From NCBI GenBank assembly GCA_937892395.1, contig CALAGJ010000111.1, positions 1 to 64,000 on the forward strand: a stretch of DNA of 64,000 bases, given 5' to 3'. Both the position numbers and the translations under genes were made by a program. The notes below the pieces were generated by a model. That model was not told the DNA's origin and did not search any database. It saw nothing but the letters and a program-made list of their open reading frames with translations. This stretch comes from an uncultured Parafilimonas sp. GTDB taxonomy: Bacteria > Bacteroidota > Bacteroidia > Chitinophagales > Chitinophagaceae. Of this stretch, positions 1 through 9,400 are shown in pieces. How positions within the stretch are numbered: the stretch's first letter is position 1; each line of letters starts with the position of its first letter.

Positions 1-648
1 CGATCTGCAGCTAAAGGAAAATTTGTGCCAACATTATATGCTACAAATGCCGACGGCACAACAACAGAAGCCTCCACAGTAATTTATATTTCCAAACCAT
101 CACCAATAAAATTGGATGATCATTCTCTGGCAGACTGGGATACCATTCAATATAATATGGTAACGGGTGGAGCTAATGCGGGCAATTTTATCCGATCCAA
201 ATATGACTATGATGGAGAAAATGTTTATTTCTATTTTGAACAAAATACAACTCAAGCTGATGGTAATATTTATGACTTATATATAGATGCAGACAATGAC
301 CCATTAACAGGGTTGCTCACCGGAGAAATACCAGGTGGTGCTTACGATGTTTTATTAGAAGGAACCATTTTTGATGATTGGTTAGATGTGTTTTATCACA
401 GTGGTGATCAGGCTTCTTTTGGTGGCTATGCTTTTCAAAGCTTATCTGAATTTTATATTGTAGGGCACTCGGAAGAAAGTGATGGTGTTTTAAAATTTGA
501 AGGAGCACTTAAACGCAGTAAAATCAAAGGCCTTACCGGCCAGGGGTTGAGAATTGGTGTACAAGTATTTACAAATGATTTTGGTGCCATTATCGGTTAT
601 TCACCAGATCAGTTTGCCAATTCATTTTATTTGGATATGAGTGAATAA
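1..648 (+). CDS. C-terminal part of IPT/TIG-like surface glycan-binding protein (5' end outside window)
   Basis: The frame is open from base 1, so this is the tail (about 215 codons) of a longer gene; the GTG at base 25 is an internal Val codon. The first 30 or so residues (YATNADGTTTEAS) read like the last strands of an IPT/TIG or other Ig-like domain. The remaining ~180 residues are rich in aromatic residues, Asp and Gly, as in an all-beta carbohydrate-binding module (DLYIDADNDPLTG). There is no T9SS sorting domain at the C-terminus. The next gene is a lipoprotein on the same strand, and a galactoside-catabolic operon lies beyond it, so a SusE/SusF-like or other surface glycan-binding role is plausible. 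The family call is from overall character; no signature residue decides it. Confidence 0.5.
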   Translation, partial: RSAAKGKFVPTLYATNADGTTTEASTVIYISKPSPIKLDDHSLADWDTIQYNMVTGGANAGNFIRSKYDYDGENVYFYFEQNTTQADGNIYDLYIDADNDPLTGLLTGEIPGGAYDVLLEGTIFDDWLDVFYHSGDQASFGGYAFQSLSEFYIVGHSEESDGVLKFEGALKRSKIKGLTGQGLRIGVQVFTNDFGAIIGYSPDQFANSFYLDMSE

Positions 649-674
649 TAGTAGTATTATAATAGGCAATACAT

Positions 675-700
675 CATTAATACCCGAAGGGAAAAATTAA
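675..700 (+). repeat. Small CCCG(A/C)AGGG intergenic palindrome, copy 1 of 5
   Basis: The spacer between two genes contains CCC-GAA-GGG with flanks CATTAATA and AAAAATTAA. Related copies sit at 18369, 39347, 43484 (reverse) and 58755 (reverse), always outside genes. This copy is the most degenerate. Confidence 0.35.
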
Positions 701-743
701 TTTATAAAGAATAATCTTCTGGTAAAAAGATACTAAGAAAAAT

Positions 744-2279
744 ATGAAACATACAGTACTTTATTCTTTGTGTATATGCATGGCTATATGCTTATTGCAA
801 TGTAGCAAACTGGATAGCCCTCCACTATATACACCAGAAAGCTTGGATACGACTTACTATGAAGAAAGCACAGCAGATTTTCCAAACCCGGAGCGTGGCT
901 TTTATAGGTATTCTGAAACTTATGTAAATGGTTATACTCCATTAGACATTAACGTTATGAAAGGCTGGCGCAACTTGCAACCTGCTGATGATGGAAATTA
1001 TGAAATATATACCACACTTTTATTTAGATACATTATTCTAAAAGGTTATACAAAAAAAGATTTACCTCAGACCTTGTTAGATAATATTCAATCTGATTTT
1101 GATGCTATAAGGGCAGCAGGTTTAAAAGTTATTTTAAGATTTTGTTATACTGTAGAAACCAATGCTGGCCTATGTTCTGAAGGGTTTGTTTGTCCACCTT
1201 ATGGTGATGCAAATAAAGAAAACGTATTGAATCATATTGCACAATTAAAACCGCTATTGCAAAAGAATGCTGATGTAATTGCCTGTATGCAAATGGGCTT
1301 TGTAGGCATATTTGGGGAAAACTATTATAGTGACTTTTTTGGGGATCCTTCTTCAAACGGAAACGGCAAATTTGTAGATGCAAACTGGATCAATAAGAAT
1401 GCTGTGTTGGCCGCTTTGTTAGATGCTTTACCAAAGGATAGAATGATTCAGGTAAGAACGCCACAAATGAAACAACGATTTGTTTATGGAGCTGATGCAC
1501 CTACCAGTGTAGCTGCACTTACAGAGTCTGAAGCATTCAGTGAAACTGATAAAGCAAGAATAGGTTTTCATAATGATTGTTTCCTCTCTTCTCCGGATGA
1601 TTATGGCACTTTTGACGATTATGGAAATTCATCTTCACCCCGCAGGCCAGGCGGCCCTACTATGCGTACATACATGATGAATGATGGTAAGTATGGACCT
1701 GTAGGTGGAGAAACATGTGATGATACTTATAGTCCTGACAATGATTGTGAATCATCAGGGAAAGCGCAAACTGAGATGAGCGATATGCATTATAGTTTTT
1801 TAAACTCTGCTTATAACAGTGATGTAAATAATGATTGGGTAAGCGGAGGATGTATGGAAGCCATTAAGAAAAACCTAGGATATAGATTTGTTTTAAATAA
1901 GACAATCTTTCCTACTAAAGCAGTAAAAGCGGGTAAGCAGTTTTCCTTTTGTATCTTTTTGAATAATATAGGGTATGCATCACCATATAATGAGCGGCCT
2001 GCTTACATTATTATGAAAAATAACAACACGGGTCAAATATTTCAATTTGATACTGATATAGATGTCAGAAGATGGTATAGCGGATATATTTCAGTTAAGC
2101 AATCTATAACTACAAAGAATGATATGCCAAAAGGTATCTATGATATGTACCTTTTTCTACCTGATAAATATGCTTCTATCAGTAATAGAGTGGAGTATGC
2201 TATAAGGCTGGCAAATGATAATGTATGGGATAATGCAACAGGTTATAATAAGTTAAATTTTAGTATAACAGTTGAGTAA
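744..2279 (+). CDS. DUF4874/DUF4832-like lipoprotein
   Basis: A 511-residue protein. The N-terminus is a lipoprotein signal peptide ending in a lipobox (LLQC, Cys near residue 20), so it should be lipid-anchored and exported. The motif NPERGFYRY near residue 50 and the following barrel-like region (LKVILRFCY, ACMQMGFVGIFGE) match the DUF4874 family. The C-terminal third has the beta-rich character of DUF4832. These domains occur together in proteins often treated as putative glycoside hydrolases; I know of no proven reaction. The gene lies 95 bp after the surface protein fragment and convergent to the galactoside operon, which suggests a role in the same glycan locus. The catalytic residues are not assigned. 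Confidence 0.75.
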   Translation: MKHTVLYSLCICMAICLLQCSKLDSPPLYTPESLDTTYYEESTADFPNPERGFYRYSETYVNGYTPLDINVMKGWRNLQPADDGNYEIYTTLLFRYIILKGYTKKDLPQTLLDNIQSDFDAIRAAGLKVILRFCYTVETNAGLCSEGFVCPPYGDANKENVLNHIAQLKPLLQKNADVIACMQMGFVGIFGENYYSDFFGDPSSNGNGKFVDANWINKNAVLAALLDALPKDRMIQVRTPQMKQRFVYGADAPTSVAALTESEAFSETDKARIGFHNDCFLSSPDDYGTFDDYGNSSSPRRPGGPTMRTYMMNDGKYGPVGGETCDDTYSPDNDCESSGKAQTEMSDMHYSFLNSAYNSDVNNDWVSGGCMEAIKKNLGYRFVLNKTIFPTKAVKAGKQFSFCIFLNNIGYASPYNERPAYIIMKNNNTGQIFQFDTDIDVRRWYSGYISVKQSITTKNDMPKGIYDMYLFLPDKYASISNRVEYAIRLANDNVWDNATGYNKLNFSITVE

Positions 2280-2297
2280 GGTTATTAAAAAAAGTAG

Positions 2298-3188
2298 TCA
2301 GTTATTATAAAAACTTTCTACATCTTTTTTATAAAACATACCAATATCAAATCTCATACAATTGGCTGCTCCACATGCTGCACCCATTTTTGCAATATCG
2401 TTGTATGAAAATTTTCTTGCCGATGCGGTTACAATGCCTGCCAACAGTGCATCTCCACAACCTACTGTACTAATTACTTCATCTACTTTGTACACAGCAT
2501 GTGCTACTTGTTTTGCATCATAAAGATATAAACCCTCTTTTCCCGCAGTTAATGCAAGTTGTGTTGTAAACTGTAAAAAGAATTCTTCTATCTGCAAGCC
2601 TGTAGGGCAAATATCTTTTGCTTCTTGCTGATTGATATGAATACCAAATGGATGATGGGAAAGTGCTTGCTGCAGGGCTTCTCCAGCACAATCAATCCAT
2701 ACGGGTATATTATTTTTATTGGCCGCATCTATAAATATTCCATTAGGATCTATATTGGCTCCTGGAGGCCATGACCCACTTACAACTATATGTGATGCTT
2801 TGGATAAATAGGTAGTATATGTGTCAAAAAATTGCTTGTATATTTCATTATTTATTTGAGGTCCATTTTCCAAAAATTCAGTGTGTAATATAGATTCGTT
2901 TTTACTCAATACTGCAATGCAATTTCTATTGTCTTCTGCTATATAGACACCATCACAATATACATTCTTCTGTTCACATGCTGCTCTTGCCCATTTGCCT
3001 GTACTACCGCCCCAAATGCCCAGTAGTGTTACATTTTCACCAAGCTCAGCAATATTTATTGCTACATGTACTCCCTTGCCTCCAGGAAATTTGTGTTGCT
3101 GTTTTATTCTATTCAAGTCTCCAAATTTGATGGTGTCCATTTCCCAATAAATATCGACGGACGGATTAGGGCAAACTACAAGTATCAT
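2298..3188 (-). CDS. PfkB-family hexose-phosphate kinase (1-phosphofructokinase / tagatose-6-phosphate kinase type)
   Basis: A 296-residue cytoplasmic kinase of the FruK/LacC branch of the PfkB family, which phosphorylates fructose 1-phosphate or tagatose 6-phosphate at the free primary hydroxyl. Visible signatures are the N-terminal NPSVDIYWEMD, the GGKGVHVA motif and the C-terminal anion-hole/catalytic motif VGCGDALLAG; the usual GAGD is GCGD here. I chose the ATG at 3188 because it follows the stop of the galactosidase gene by one base (translational coupling) and begins directly at the family's N-terminal strand; an upstream start at 3209 would overlap. It is the last gene of the operon. 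Next to an agaS homologue and a tagatose-type aldolase, tagatose-6-phosphate kinase is the best guess. Confidence 0.85.
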   Translation of the reverse strand: MILVVCPNPSVDIYWEMDTIKFGDLNRIKQQHKFPGGKGVHVAINIAELGENVTLLGIWGGSTGKWARAACEQKNVYCDGVYIAEDNRNCIAVLSKNESILHTEFLENGPQINNEIYKQFFDTYTTYLSKASHIVVSGSWPPGANIDPNGIFIDAANKNNIPVWIDCAGEALQQALSHHPFGIHINQQEAKDICPTGLQIEEFFLQFTTQLALTAGKEGLYLYDAKQVAHAVYKVDEVISTVGCGDALLAGIVTASARKFSYNDIAKMGAACGAANCMRFDIGMFYKKDVESFYNN

Positions 3189-3189
3189 A

Positions 3190-5247
3190 CTAAAATGGGA
3201 TTGCTTCAAGCAATAAAAATTGATTGAAAGAGACAGGTATTGAGGAATGATTTACATCTACTATTCCAAGCTCTTGGTTATTGTAGTAGTCAACTACTCT
3301 GTATTTTTTTTGTTTGTCTAAACCAAGTAGATTCACTTTGCTGTTGTATGAATTTGCATAAAAAGAATAATATAACGTATCTGCTTTTTTTAAGCAATGT
3401 GCTTCGGGAAAATCATATCCTATATCATATAAATTACCTAAATAGTTTGCTTTGCTGAGTTGCTTTTCATTATATATCTGTATCCATTTTTTAAAATAGA
3501 TTTCTTTTTCGGGTGAAAGAAAATTTTCATCCTTACTACTTATACCTGTTGCCGGCCAAACGAATTTCGTACCCGGCACTGCCCCAATGCCTACTTGCGA
3601 TGCGAAGTCTTGCTTATTGTCTGTAAGCTCCACATGATCTCCAAAGTAAGCTGTGGCAGGCATTATAGCTTTATAAACTTTTCCTTTTAATCTTACTTGC
3701 CAGCTACTTAAAGGATCACTGGCTACAAACTGATTAGTATATGGCATATGATAAAAACTCATACAATCCCCACAGGGGCAAAATTCTACAACTGCATTAG
3801 GTTTTATGCTTCTTGCCGTTTCAAATATTGTTTTGAATATCATCGGCATTTGCTCAAAACTTTGTTCAGGGTTTGTTATATTGTGATTCTCTTGATAGTC
3901 AGGGGCACATGCATTCATGTGCTGGCCATCTAATTTTAATGCATCAAATCCCCAGTCTTCTAAAAATAATTTTACAGCATCTTTTGTTGCTTTTATAGTT
4001 CCTGCATAAGTAGGTGCCATCATGTATGCATCCCACCAGGTAATATATTGCGGTGCTCCATCAGCTTGAATCAATAATAGATTAGCATCATCTTTCAAAA
4101 TTTTACTGTTAGGATCTGCAGCCAATGGAGCCCACCATAACACAGCTTTTAAGCCATGTGCATGTATGCTGTCTACAAATTTTTTCATGTCTGCATCACC
4201 ATTTTCAAACCTGTTTTTATTGGCATGCCAGTCCCCCTCGGCTTCTTGATATCCATCATCTAATCCCACCCATTTTATTCCTAATTCTTTCACCTTTGGA
4301 AGCGTGTTTAAAATCTCTTGGATGGTAAAATTTCTTTCATAACCCCATGCACACCATATTGGCTCAAATGCCTGTGGTTCTTGGGCCGGAGCTACTATCC
4401 CTTTGGTTTGCATATAATTTGAAAACATAGAAAGTGTTTGAAAACAGTCTTTTGTGTGTACAGAAATAAATGTTTCAATACTACTCAATGTATCTCCGCG
4501 TTCAAAGGCCATAGCCTCAGGGTATTCATATTCAATATGCATATCTGCTTTGCTGCTATTTTCATCAAAATCCACTGGTAGAGAAACGAGTTTGGCTACA
4601 GTTTCTGTATGCCCAATTGCAATGCCGGCATCTTTTCTCCATAAATCAATAACTGGTATGCCACCTCCATAATCAACAGCATTCATACCCATAAAATTTT
4701 CCTGATAAAACCCCACATTTACTTTTTGTATCCAGTCTGCTCTATCTGCATTTGAGCTTCCCTGAAAGCTCCAGAATTTTGTAGTGTCAGTAGAAGGAAT
4801 GATGGAATATTTGTGATTGATCCATTTATGTATCTGAATATTTTTTGATCCCAAATTAATATAATGCGACTTAAAAAAAGCAGTATTTGGAAATTGATTG
4901 TAGGTAGTAATTTGCAATATTTTTTCAAGATTATGTACTTTATCTATCCCAAAAATTAAATACTGCAATCCTTTCCCCGATTGCGTTTCAATCGGCCGAA
5001 TGATTTTTTTTGTAAATGTAAAATCTGTTGCATCATAATATTTTGTTTGCAATATCTCTGAAGCACTGAAATCACTCATCAGCTTTTTGGAGAAAGGAAA
5101 TTCTGCATCAATTTTTGTGTGCAGTGCTGCATCTATTGTAATATATAAATGCTCATTATGAATACTCACTGTTTGTGCAGCTATGGGAAATGAAATACAA
5201 ATCAGAATGCCTCCAATGATTGAATTTTTTTTTATTGTATGTAACAT
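3190..5247 (-). CDS. Exported alpha-galactosidase-like glycoside hydrolase (clan GH-D, GH36/27-like)
   Basis: A 685-residue protein with an N-terminal signal peptide (positively charged start, hydrophobic core, cleavage near AQT at ~25), so probably periplasmic or surface-exposed. An N-terminal beta-sandwich domain (about 30-270) is followed by a melibiase-type TIM barrel with KWVGLDDGYQ (~335), LKAVLWW (~370) and FDALKLDG. The Asp in KLDG (about residue 440) fits the clan nucleophile and the Asp in SDPLSSWQ (about 511) the acid/base. Known clan members cleave terminal alpha-galactosides or alpha-N-acetylgalactosaminides. Position between the amidohydrolase and the LacC-like kinase, with nearly no gaps, points to release of galactose or GalNAc for the same pathway. 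The exact substrate cannot be read from sequence. Confidence 0.85.
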   Translation of the reverse strand: MLHTIKKNSIIGGILICISFPIAAQTVSIHNEHLYITIDAALHTKIDAEFPFSKKLMSDFSASEILQTKYYDATDFTFTKKIIRPIETQSGKGLQYLIFGIDKVHNLEKILQITTYNQFPNTAFFKSHYINLGSKNIQIHKWINHKYSIIPSTDTTKFWSFQGSSNADRADWIQKVNVGFYQENFMGMNAVDYGGGIPVIDLWRKDAGIAIGHTETVAKLVSLPVDFDENSSKADMHIEYEYPEAMAFERGDTLSSIETFISVHTKDCFQTLSMFSNYMQTKGIVAPAQEPQAFEPIWCAWGYERNFTIQEILNTLPKVKELGIKWVGLDDGYQEAEGDWHANKNRFENGDADMKKFVDSIHAHGLKAVLWWAPLAADPNSKILKDDANLLLIQADGAPQYITWWDAYMMAPTYAGTIKATKDAVKLFLEDWGFDALKLDGQHMNACAPDYQENHNITNPEQSFEQMPMIFKTIFETARSIKPNAVVEFCPCGDCMSFYHMPYTNQFVASDPLSSWQVRLKGKVYKAIMPATAYFGDHVELTDNKQDFASQVGIGAVPGTKFVWPATGISSKDENFLSPEKEIYFKKWIQIYNEKQLSKANYLGNLYDIGYDFPEAHCLKKADTLYYSFYANSYNSKVNLLGLDKQKKYRVVDYYNNQELGIVDVNHSSIPVSFNQFLLLEAIPF

Positions 5248-5250
5248 AGT

Positions 5251-6327
5251 CTATTGGTGTAAAATTTTCATAGCATTAGTTTGATAGAGCTTTTGCAATA
5301 TTTCTTTAGACAAATCAAGTCCATACAAAGGCCAATGATAATTGAATAAATCTATTTCGTAAAAATGCTCATCTGCGGATTCAAGTATTCTATATGTGAT
5401 GTTATACATAGATGCATCTGTACCCATGTCTGTACCATATAATAATTTGTCTTGGTACTTCGTAATGAAGGCAGCAGTATATCGGGGTACAGGAGCTATT
5501 TCTGCAAATCTTGCAGCAATATCTGCATACAGGTTTGGATACTTATCCAGTAAATTACCAATCATACTAAGGTTACTACAGCAGTTGGCTAAATGACATG
5601 CTATGAAAATTGTTTCGGGGTTTTCCTTGACTGCATTTTCTAAAGTTGCCACTAATGCATCATGATTTAGTTTGTTTGGCAGGTATAGATTGACATGCCA
5701 TTGTGCAGCATTCATCAAACCATCATTTGTAGAATCAGGTGCATTATACATCCATTCATCTTCTGCCACATGTATGCTTATGGGCATGTGTAGTTGGGCA
5801 CATTTTTGAAGAATTGGTTTCATTTTAATATCATCAATATGCACGCCGATGCCAGGCGTAGGCATTGCATATTCATCACCAATACCTTTATCCCCTATCT
5901 CACCAACGCCCCTCGCACCTTTTAAATAGCATCGCTCTAATTCTTTAAGCGCATTTAGTTCCCAACCCTCTTTCTCAAATCCGGTATAATCAAAGCCACA
6001 CCATAGTTCAAACCTGTCTAAATGATTTTTATACTTTGTTACAATTGTGTCAAAACTTTTCCCGGTAGCACCTGTTAGCAAAATTGTTTTTTTTATTCCT
6101 GCTACATCCATAGTATGAATCCATTCCTCAATATCTGCCTGTGTTGCTGCATAGTTATGACTATGTATATCAATTACAGGAAAAGCAGCTTTTGTTATAT
6201 GAGCGGATGGTATATGATAAATAGAAACGGGTCTATAGTTTTTTAATTCTATATCAGTAGTAGGCTGACTATATGCACTACTATTTATCAAAAATACCAT
6301 GCTGATATAGGGATAGATTTTTTTCAT
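5251..6327 (-). CDS. Exported amidohydrolase-family protein (Amidohydro_2-like)
   Basis: A 358-residue protein with a signal peptide (cleavage near AYSQ, ~20). Metal-binding features of the amidohydrolase superfamily are present: DIHSHN at ~53, a His in SIHVAE at ~190, CHLAN at ~250 and the terminal Asp in YGTDMG at ~300. This is the Amidohydro_2 pattern of metal-dependent hydrolases and decarboxylases. Its stop overlaps no neighbour downstream (3 bp to the galactosidase) and its start overlaps the aldolase stop by 4 bases, so it is firmly inside the operon. In known Aga pathways a deacetylase (AgaA) of the wider superfamily sits here, but that enzyme is cytoplasmic and of the NagA type. Whether this exported protein deacetylates a sugar is speculation. 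Confidence 0.75.
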   Translation of the reverse strand: MKKIYPYISMVFLINSSAYSQPTTDIELKNYRPVSIYHIPSAHITKAAFPVIDIHSHNYAATQADIEEWIHTMDVAGIKKTILLTGATGKSFDTIVTKYKNHLDRFELWCGFDYTGFEKEGWELNALKELERCYLKGARGVGEIGDKGIGDEYAMPTPGIGVHIDDIKMKPILQKCAQLHMPISIHVAEDEWMYNAPDSTNDGLMNAAQWHVNLYLPNKLNHDALVATLENAVKENPETIFIACHLANCCSNLSMIGNLLDKYPNLYADIAARFAEIAPVPRYTAAFITKYQDKLLYGTDMGTDASMYNITYRILESADEHFYEIDLFNYHWPLYGLDLSKEILQKLYQTNAMKILHQ

Positions 6328-7139
6328 CCGTTGATTGTATTTAATTTTTTTGAAATGAGTTGTACAACATCATCAATTGCTTTAGGGAATATTTTTCGGA
6401 GGTCAATTTCATCTGTATTAGCCAGTAGCTGCTGTAGTTTTTTCATAAATGTATTTTTTGTTTCTGTGGCTAAATTAATTTTATTTATGCCTGCTTTAAT
6501 AGCTGCCTTTAGCTGCTCATCAGGTATACCGCTACTGCCATGTAAGACCAAAGCACAGTTGGTCACAGCCCTTATCTCTTTGAGCCTATCTAATCTAATT
6601 TTTGGTATTTGTTTGTAAAAGCCATGTGCATTTCCAATGGCTATGGCCAGTGCATCTACACCTGTTTCATTTACAAAATATGCTGCATCTGTTGCATTGG
6701 TTGGCTCAGCTTCTTGTTCTTGGCCAAGTTTTGCTATATACCCTAATTCTGCTTCTACACTTGCATTGTAAGCTTCAGCCAATTTCACTACTTCTTTTGT
6801 AATTTGTATATTTTCTTTTAAGGGTTTTTCGCTTGCATCTATCATTACACTGTCAAAGCCTGCATCTAAGCATTTTTTTACTAAAGTTATATTGCTTCCA
6901 TGATCTAAATGAATCCATCCTTGTACATCATACTCATTTAGCATAACCCTTGCCATTGACACAGCAGGAGCTATGGATAAATACTCTAAAGAACTTTCAC
7001 TCAATTGCAAAATAATACTACTATCAGTAGCTTTTGCTGCCAGCACTAATCCCTTCAGTGTTTCGAAATTATAAAAGTTTGCAGCCAGCAAAGCTGTACA
7101 ATTTCTAGTACAATTTGCTAATTTGTTTTTCATATTCAT
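6324..7139 (-). CDS. Class II ketose-bisphosphate aldolase (tagatose/fructose-1,6-bisphosphate, GatY/KbaY type)
   Basis: A cytoplasmic, zinc-dependent aldolase of about 271 residues that splits a ketohexose 1,6-bisphosphate into DHAP and glyceraldehyde 3-phosphate. Family motifs are visible: LDHGSN with the first zinc His, VEAELGYIAK, NAHGFYK with a metal His and LHGSSGIPD with another. The length fits GatY/KbaY (about 284). A longer frame reaches 7169, but the start at 7139 (MNMKNKLAN) or 7133 fits the family N-terminus better and overlaps the kinase stop by about 30 bases. Operon context favours tagatose over fructose bisphosphate. The KbaZ/GatZ helper subunit known in enterobacteria is absent from the window. 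Confidence 0.85.
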   Translation of the reverse strand: MNMKNKLANCTRNCTALLAANFYNFETLKGLVLAAKATDSSIILQLSESSLEYLSIAPAVSMARVMLNEYDVQGWIHLDHGSNITLVKKCLDAGFDSVMIDASEKPLKENIQITKEVVKLAEAYNASVEAELGYIAKLGQEQEAEPTNATDAAYFVNETGVDALAIAIGNAHGFYKQIPKIRLDRLKEIRAVTNCALVLHGSSGIPDEQLKAAIKAGINKINLATETKNTFMKKLQQLLANTDEIDLRKIFPKAIDDVVQLISKKLNTING

Positions 7140-8088
7140 TGATATCAAATTTAAATTTTTGCAATGCAATTCTCTTCACAGTATCTATATCTGCAAATGC
7201 AGTGGTGCCGCCTCTTTTAGTGGTATTAATTGCTCCGCAAAGCGCTGCAAATTCTGCACAGCGGTGTACCGTTTCATCCTTTAAATATTGATGAATAAAG
7301 CCTGCATCAAAACTATCTCCGGCACCTATGGCATCAGCTACCTTATGATTGGTGAAAGCGGGTTGTAGAAATAAGTTATTTGATGTAACAATAGTAGCTC
7401 CGTCTGCGCCATTTTTTACTACCAATACAGTGCAATACTCTTTTATAGATGCAATGGCATCTTTCATAGTTGACTGGTTTGTAATATTTTTTAGTTCTTC
7501 ATAATTGGGTAAAAAAATGTCAACATACTTTAAGAGGTCTTTCCAATTGCAGTCCCATTTTTCTGCGGGATCCCATTGCGGATCGAGTGATGTAGTGAGG
7601 CCCTGTTTTTTTGCTCTTTGAAACAATTGTACCAATCCTTTTTTTAATTCAGATTGTAAAAAAATAGAACTTACGTGCAGGTGGGTAGCAGAGCTGAGCA
7701 TTTCATCAGTTACATCCTTTTCCCTGAGCTCGTTCATGGCACCAGGGTAAGTTATCATGGCACGATCGTTATTAAAATTAAAGGCAACGCTAATTCCCGT
7801 AGCCGCAGTATTGCTTCGTTTAATAAAATTTACATCAACACCTTTCAAAGTAAGATCTGCCAATATTTTATTGGCAAAACTGTCTTTACCTATCTTGCCA
7901 CAAAAACAAACAGATGTACCCAATACACTGAGATTGCTGGCAAAAATTGCCGAACTACTTCCCAAAGTAAAAGTCATTTTATCTGCAATAATTTCTTTGC
8001 CAATTTGAGGAAGCCTTTCAATTTGATCTAATATTAAATCTACATTTAGTTCACCCACTACTAATACATCAAATTTTTTATTAGTCAT
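7105..8088 (-). CDS. PfkB-family carbohydrate kinase (ribokinase-like)
   Basis: A 327-residue cytoplasmic sugar kinase. It begins with VLVVGELNVDLI, has a GSSSAIFASNLSVLG substrate-binding stretch, LPNYEEL and the catalytic GAGDSFDAGF near residue 255. It belongs to the ribokinase/adenosine-kinase branch of PfkB and is clearly distinct from the LacC-like kinase at the other end of the operon. I chose the ATG at 8088 (MTNKKFD); a frame 14 codons longer begins at 8130 but its extra residues look non-coding. Being the second gene, between the agaS homologue and the aldolase, it may be the entry kinase for galactosamine, GalNAc or tagatose, or a tagatose-6-phosphate kinase. Substrate is open. Confidence 0.85.
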   Translation of the reverse strand: MTNKKFDVLVVGELNVDLILDQIERLPQIGKEIIADKMTFTLGSSSAIFASNLSVLGTSVCFCGKIGKDSFANKILADLTLKGVDVNFIKRSNTAATGISVAFNFNNDRAMITYPGAMNELREKDVTDEMLSSATHLHVSSIFLQSELKKGLVQLFQRAKKQGLTTSLDPQWDPAEKWDCNWKDLLKYVDIFLPNYEELKNITNQSTMKDAIASIKEYCTVLVVKNGADGATIVTSNNLFLQPAFTNHKVADAIGAGDSFDAGFIHQYLKDETVHRCAEFAALCGAINTTKRGGTTAFADIDTVKRIALQKFKFDINEYEKQISKLY

Positions 8089-8189
8089 TATTCTAATTTT
8101 ATTTTTATACTTTTTAAGTGTATTACACATTCAGAAAACTCTGATATAGATTTATACAATGGTTTAAAGGGTTGTTACTGCTGTCAATT

Positions 8190-9350
8190 TTATACTTCAA
8201 CAGAGTAAATTTTTACACCTTGCACAACTCTGGAAATTGCACCACTTACCGATGGTGCATCTGGCATAAGACCAATCTGAAGGCTCTTATAAAAACCTAA
8301 TATTTGAGCAGGTATTATACTGCACAATGGTAAAAAATCTTCAGCAATCATATATTCTCCCGGGAAATTTATTTGTGTATCAGTATCAATATTTTCAACT
8401 TTATTTTCAGCTACGCCAATCTGAAACATAACTGCATTACCCTTTTTCATGGCATGTACTAAATCTGTTTCATATTGTCGAATATGTTCATCATTAATAA
8501 AAAAATATACAACAAGTGTGGTGTCATCTATGACAGATTTGGGCCCATGTCTAAAACCAAGATAGGTGTCTGATTTGCATATAATTTGGCCATCTGTAAG
8601 TTCTTGTAATTTCAGTGCGGCTTCTGTGGCAGTACCAAATAAGGCCCCGGATCCAAGAAATACTGCTCTTTGAAAATGTTTCTCAGCTATATCTTTTAAT
8701 TCAGTAGTTTGTGTAGTAATAATTTGACTTGATGCATTTGCTACCCGCATTAATTGCTGAGTACAAAATTCCTTTTGTTCTCTATATGCTATCAATAACC
8801 CTGTCAATAGCATAGATGTGTAACTTCCTGTCATTGCCAAGCTCTTATCATTTGTATCCATAGGTAAGTTGATGACATGTATTGGGTTTTTTGATGTATA
8901 GTTTGATAGTGCCCCATCTTTATTACAAGTGATGATTAGATGAAAACATTTTTTAGTAAAGGAATCGGCCAAATCTAATGCGGCACAACTTTCGGGGCTA
9001 TTTCCGCTTCTTGCAAAGGAGATGATCAATGGTGTTTGATGTGCATTTAAATAGTTGTGCGGATGCGATACAAGGTCTGTTGTAGATATTGCATTGGATA
9101 TTATTCCTGTATTTCTAAAAAAAGCACCCTGAAGAGATAGGCCAATAAAAGCACTTGTGCCGGCACCTGTAAGTATAATTTGATTGGACTGAGCTAAAGC
9201 CGTTTTCAAAAAAGTATTGATCTCAGTATTTTCTTCATAAAATTTTTTTGCAGTTTGATTCCAGATATCAGGTTGCCCCTCAATTTCTTTTGCTGTAAAG
9301 AGGGCACCTTTTTCTCTTAGCTCATCCTCAGTAAACTGTAGATATTTCAT
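8190..9350 (-). CDS. agaS: AgaS-like D-galactosamine-6-phosphate deaminase/isomerase (SIS domain)
   Basis: A 386-residue protein with two SIS (sugar isomerase) domains. It matches E. coli AgaS along its full length as I remember it: LTGAGTSAFIG near 60, ISFARSGNSPES near 110, LGSGALFG near 230, GFRHGPKSVIDDTTLVV near 285 and a C-terminal APSVSGAISRVVQGV. AgaS converts galactosamine 6-phosphate to tagatose 6-phosphate and ammonia in the cytosol. It is the first gene of the operon, with a clear Bacteroidota-type promoter 18 bp upstream, and is followed after 101 bp by the PfkB kinase. Together with the aldolase this is the strongest evidence that the operon handles a galactosamine or GalNAc sugar. 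A related GlmS-type SIS isomerase is the only serious alternative. Confidence 0.9.
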   Translation of the reverse strand: MKYLQFTEDELREKGALFTAKEIEGQPDIWNQTAKKFYEENTEINTFLKTALAQSNQIILTGAGTSAFIGLSLQGAFFRNTGIISNAISTTDLVSHPHNYLNAHQTPLIISFARSGNSPESCAALDLADSFTKKCFHLIITCNKDGALSNYTSKNPIHVINLPMDTNDKSLAMTGSYTSMLLTGLLIAYREQKEFCTQQLMRVANASSQIITTQTTELKDIAEKHFQRAVFLGSGALFGTATEAALKLQELTDGQIICKSDTYLGFRHGPKSVIDDTTLVVYFFINDEHIRQYETDLVHAMKKGNAVMFQIGVAENKVENIDTDTQINFPGEYMIAEDFLPLCSIIPAQILGFYKSLQIGLMPDAPSVSGAISRVVQGVKIYSVEV

Positions 9351-9367
9351 ATCAAAAAATTATGCTA

Positions 9368-9400
9368 CAAAGCTAAGGAAATATTTTTATAACTTTCAAT
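9368..9400 (-). promoter_or_regulatory. Probable Bacteroidota-type promoter of the agaS operon
   Basis: Read on the - strand there is ATTG, 21 nt, then TAGCTTTG. This fits the known Bacteroidota sigma-A consensus (TTTG / TAnnTTTG with about 19-21 nt between). The -7 element lies 17 nt before the agaS ATG. Confidence 0.6.
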
